Virus record (IMG/VR): IMGVR_UViG_3300047457_000468
Location: 1 to 40,434 of that record
DNA: 40,434 bases
Origin: a virus
Strand: one strand, 5' to 3'
Every line of letters starts with the position of its first letter. Within the stretch, counting starts at the first letter, position 1. Shown here piece by piece: positions 37,959-40,434 of the stretch. The notes beneath the pieces are model-generated. The model ran no database searches. It had not been told where the DNA came from and saw only the letters and a program-made list of their open reading frames with translations. Made by a program: the position numbers and the translations under genes.

Positions 37959-40190
37959 TCAGGTCTGACGCAATGCGTAAATCTCGCGAGGGCGTCCGCC
38001 CGTAGGCTCTTTGTGTACCACGATCGTCCCCTCCGCTTCAAGCCGATCGACAATCTCACCCACCAGACGCGCTGGAAGCGCCCTACAGGCTCGCAGGAGG
38101 TCCGACCTGCCCATGGACCCGCCCGCGCCCCTGATCGCGCCCAGAACGAGGTCACACTGCGCAGCATGGTCATCCCACGAGGCCCGACGGTTTGCAGCCA
38201 GACTGCCGGAGAAGACCCGCGCCGACTCCTCCGCCAGCGCGATCGCCACCCGCGCACACTCGCCCGTCACGACCGGCGCATCAGCCTCCGGCTGCGACAG
38301 CGCCGCAAGAATCATCGCCAGCCTGCCGGCAAACTCTGGCAGACGGGCCAGAACCGCCGGAGGCACGTCCTGCCGCGTGCCCTCGCGCCTGGCCTTGTCC
38401 GCGTCCAGCTTGCACTTCGTCAGCAGATCGCGCGCCGCGTCATCCTCCGGCATCGTGATCGGGTCGTAGAGCCGCAGTTGATCCACGCCCGTGTCGACCG
38501 TCACAGGCAGGGCAAGGTGCCACTGCTCATGCCGATCCCTGACCGCCAGGATGGCCGACCGCACGTCCAGCGGAAGATCGTCATCCGGGCGCGTCTCCGG
38601 AGGCTGCCAGTTTGGCAGGGTTGACTGCGCCCGCATCCACACATGTCGCCCGACAAAGCCGTCGGCCACGTCCACCGACGTCAGCACGCTGTGCAGGCTT
38701 TCCGGGGTCGTGGAGCCAAGCACCGTCACGACCGGCGCGATCAGGTCCAGCTTTCCACCGCCCTTCACCAACGACACCGCCGGGGACCACTTGTCCGTTC
38801 CCTTCGTCGCCAGCTCCGTCAGGGACTGCTTGATGTCCTGCCGATGCGTCGCTGCCCGAGGGCCCATCATATTCCCGAGCTGCATGCCATATTCGTCGAG
38901 GACAAGGCACGTCGCCGTGCCCGCACCGACAGCCTTCCGCACGCCGTCAACAAAGGCAGGCCCGCTGCTAAAGCTGTTGGGCCCGCGCAGCGCCGGCCAG
39001 CACTCGTCGATGACCCTCGACAGGCAGGACTGCGGACGGTTCTTGCCCTCGCCGCTCGAGGCCATCGCCACGACGTAGAGGCTCGACGTCGACCGGCGGT
39101 ACACCAGACGGCGCCCGGCCATGGCCGACCCAAGCGCCAGCAACGCCGCGATGGTCAGTCCAGGCTGTGGATGGTCCGCGCCACGGATCACCCACCCGCA
39201 GAACGTGTCGCACAATCCTCCGAGGGCCCTCACGTCGGCCATCATGCGCCAGCGCGCCGCGTCCTGCTCATCTGGCGTCGGTCCCTTGGGCTTCTCTTTC
39301 TCCGGCGGCATGATCTCCGGCTCGATGGCCAGCGCGTTGATCTCGTCCAGATAGTAGCCGTTGCCAGCCTCGACGATCGCCTTGTCGGCAGGGCTCCGAG
39401 GATGCAGCGCGCCAGCCTTGAGTCCGCGCTCGATGGTCCCCCTCGACTTGCGATCGCTCTCGCCCTCCCACCCGCGCGCCACGCTGTAGAGCTCGTCAGC
39501 CGCCACCGCGAACGACAGATGCCCGGCGCCGCAGATCTGACCCAACTTGAATGCCGCCCGGACCAGCGCATGGTTGCGCCCGCCTTTGCCCGTGCGCGCC
39601 ACCTCGTCGACCTCCTGCCTGAGCGCAGTCTCCGCCCACGACGTCGCCGTCATGGCAAAGGTCTGGCGCGTCAACGTGATTGCATGCTGTCGTGGCCGCA
39701 CGCGCTCCACGATCCACGACGGCAACGGCGCCGGGTCGATGTCGTTCGTCCAGGTGTAGCCCTTGCCCTCGACGACACTGGGATAGACCACGACATAGCC
39801 GCCCTCGCCGCGCGTGTCAGCGTCAGGGCTGATCGCGTTGGGGCTTGACTTCGCCGTGTTGGGCAGGCGCAGCCCATCCGGCAGGCGGTAGACGTAGTGC
39901 CACCCGCCGCCCCGTGTCCGTGCGATCCACGTCTCCGGCAGGCGCGGCATGATCTCCGACGACGCCGCGTCAATGTCGACGACGTACACACCGGACACCG
40001 ACCCCGTCGCAATCGCCACGTTGGCGCCGGGCGTCTTCTCCCACCACGACCGGATCGTGGCATCATCCGTCGTCGCATCCTTGCACCCGGCAGACCCCGC
40101 AAAAGGGATCTTCGTGCCTGGCGAGCAAGGAAACACCGCAAGCCCGCGCTCAGCGTACCAAAGAGCCGCATCGAGGTTGGTCATCGTCAT
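37959..40190 (-). CDS. Primase-polymerase/helicase, complete version
   Basis: A 743-residue replication protein. Residues about 5-165 form a bifunctional prim-pol domain: DAALWYAERGLAVFPCSPGTK at the start, metal-binding D72 and D74 in VVDID, and H98 in GGGWHYVY. Residues about 195-262 (GRNHALVRAAFKLGQICGAG) form a helical primase-associated segment. From about 320 follows a DUF3987-type helicase with SSGEGKN at 378-384 and LVLDEYG at 429-435. The P-loop ends in GKN where Ser or Thr is usual, in both versions of the gene. ATG 40190 overlaps the stop of the preceding gene (ATGA); ATG 40184 is an alternative. From 38552 rightwards it is colinear with 1-1639. Confidence 0.9.
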   Translation of the reverse strand: MTMTNLDAALWYAERGLAVFPCSPGTKIPFAGSAGCKDATTDDATIRSWWEKTPGANVAIATGSVSGVYVVDIDAASSEIMPRLPETWIARTRGGGWHYVYRLPDGLRLPNTAKSSPNAISPDADTRGEGGYVVVYPSVVEGKGYTWTNDIDPAPLPSWIVERVRPRQHAITLTRQTFAMTATSWAETALRQEVDEVARTGKGGRNHALVRAAFKLGQICGAGHLSFAVAADELYSVARGWEGESDRKSRGTIERGLKAGALHPRSPADKAIVEAGNGYYLDEINALAIEPEIMPPEKEKPKGPTPDEQDAARWRMMADVRALGGLCDTFCGWVIRGADHPQPGLTIAALLALGSAMAGRRLVYRRSTSSLYVVAMASSGEGKNRPQSCLSRVIDECWPALRGPNSFSSGPAFVDGVRKAVGAGTATCLVLDEYGMQLGNMMGPRAATHRQDIKQSLTELATKGTDKWSPAVSLVKGGGKLDLIAPVVTVLGSTTPESLHSVLTSVDVADGFVGRHVWMRAQSTLPNWQPPETRPDDDLPLDVRSAILAVRDRHEQWHLALPVTVDTGVDQLRLYDPITMPEDDAARDLLTKCKLDADKARREGTRQDVPPAVLARLPEFAGRLAMILAALSQPEADAPVVTGECARVAIALAEESARVFSGSLAANRRASWDDHAAQCDLVLGAIRGAGGSMGRSDLLRACRALPARLVGEIVDRLEAEGTIVVHKEPTGGRPREIYALRQT
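38552..38678. repeat. Second copy of the 127-bp exact repeat
   Basis: Identical to 1-127. To the right the two sequences diverge but stay in register up to 40190 (equivalent to 1639) and become unrelated upstream of the gene start. It is the probable joining point of the circular map. Confidence 0.9.
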
Positions 40191-40423
40191 CGTTTGATCT
40201 CTCCCGTCCTGAACCCACGCAAAAAATCTTCAAAGCTACAGAGGCCAAAGGCGCCAGCGTCATAGGCGGCGCGCAAGGCAATCTCTACCTCGTCGATCGT
40301 GACCGTCGTCCGGCGCAGCGACTGCTTCTGCTTGTGCATGTGCATTCGCGCCTCGACTTCAGTTCTTGTGACACCCCAAAACTCGCGCCGCCGTCCGGTG
40401 TCGTCTGGCGCCGTGCGAGCCAC
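40187..40423 (-). CDS. Small protein upstream of the second primase version
   Basis: A 78-codon frame ending at 40187 with an ATGA overlap into the primase-helicase gene. The start is uncertain because GTG 40423 lies 11 bases from the window end and the frame is open beyond it. The N-terminal half is basic (RRREFWGVTRTEVEARMHMHK) and the C-terminal half helical and acidic (DEVEIALRAAYDAGAFGLCSFEDFLRGFRTG). No family is recognised. It stands where the other version of this locus has the superfamily 2 helicase. Confidence 0.55.
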   Translation of the reverse strand: MARTAPDDTGRRREFWGVTRTEVEARMHMHKQKQSLRRTTVTIDEVEIALRAAYDAGAFGLCSFEDFLRGFRTGEIKR

Positions 40424-40434
40424 CCACTTCCCAT

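Overview
The window is a high-GC, tightly packed genome of a short-tailed (podovirus) phage whose virion genes are of the P22 type. Evidence for this is a P22-like portal, scaffold and coat, tail factors like gp4 and gp10, a tailspike-type head-binding domain, and DNA-ejection proteins. I see no integrase, repressor cassette, tRNA, CRISPR array, IS element or bacterial housekeeping gene. The host cannot be named from sequence; the base composition fits a high-GC bacterium, and the envelope-directed enzymes would suit a Gram-negative host.

Layout. (i) 1-3694, minus strand: a primase-polymerase/helicase gene cut by the window start, preceded in its operon by a superfamily 2 helicase. (ii) 3718-3753: a symmetric divergent promoter/operator. 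(iii) 3771-11817, plus strand: early genes. A Sak4-like recombinase ATPase, a DUF669 protein, a small HTH protein, a RusA-like resolvase and a DnaQ-like exonuclease come first. A second promoter at 6404 then leads into many small accessory genes and three methyltransferase-like genes. (iv) 11801-14126, minus strand: a probable lysis region with a C39-like cysteine peptidase, two small membrane proteins and a patatin-like phospholipase. (v) 14116-36738, minus strand: virion and packaging genes. Read in the direction of transcription these are TerS, TerL, portal, scaffold, coat, a small head protein, gp4-like, a beta-rich protein, gp10-like, a repeat-rich fibre, an enzyme cassette (glycosyltransferase, methyltransferase, cupin-SET protein), three ejection proteins, a tailspike-like protein and an SGNH esterase. 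(vi) 36843-37382: two small early-type genes behind a strong minus-strand promoter at 37450-37423. (vii) 37451-37958: a non-coding region rich in repeats and hairpins, a candidate origin or control region. (viii) 37959-40434: a complete second version of the primase-helicase and a 78-codon gene.

The two primase versions are the key to the window's topology. Bases 1-127 are identical to 38552-38678, and from base 128 the two copies run colinearly but differ by roughly one base in ten. Position 1639, the start of the first copy, falls exactly on 40190, the start of the second. The simplest reading is a circular or circularly permuted genome of about 38,551 bp whose assembly closes at base 1, followed by about 1.76 kb of an allelic variant branch. 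A real second copy of the gene is the alternative.

Almost every gene junction is a 1-17 base overlap (ATGA, GTGA, TTGA, TAATG), with frequent GTG and TTG starts. I used this to choose many start codons. The most unusual content is the cupin-SET/methyltransferase/glycosyltransferase cassette inside the tail operon, the patatin plus C39-like peptidase in place of a recognisable endolysin, and the repeat-rich non-coding region at 37.5-37.95 kb.
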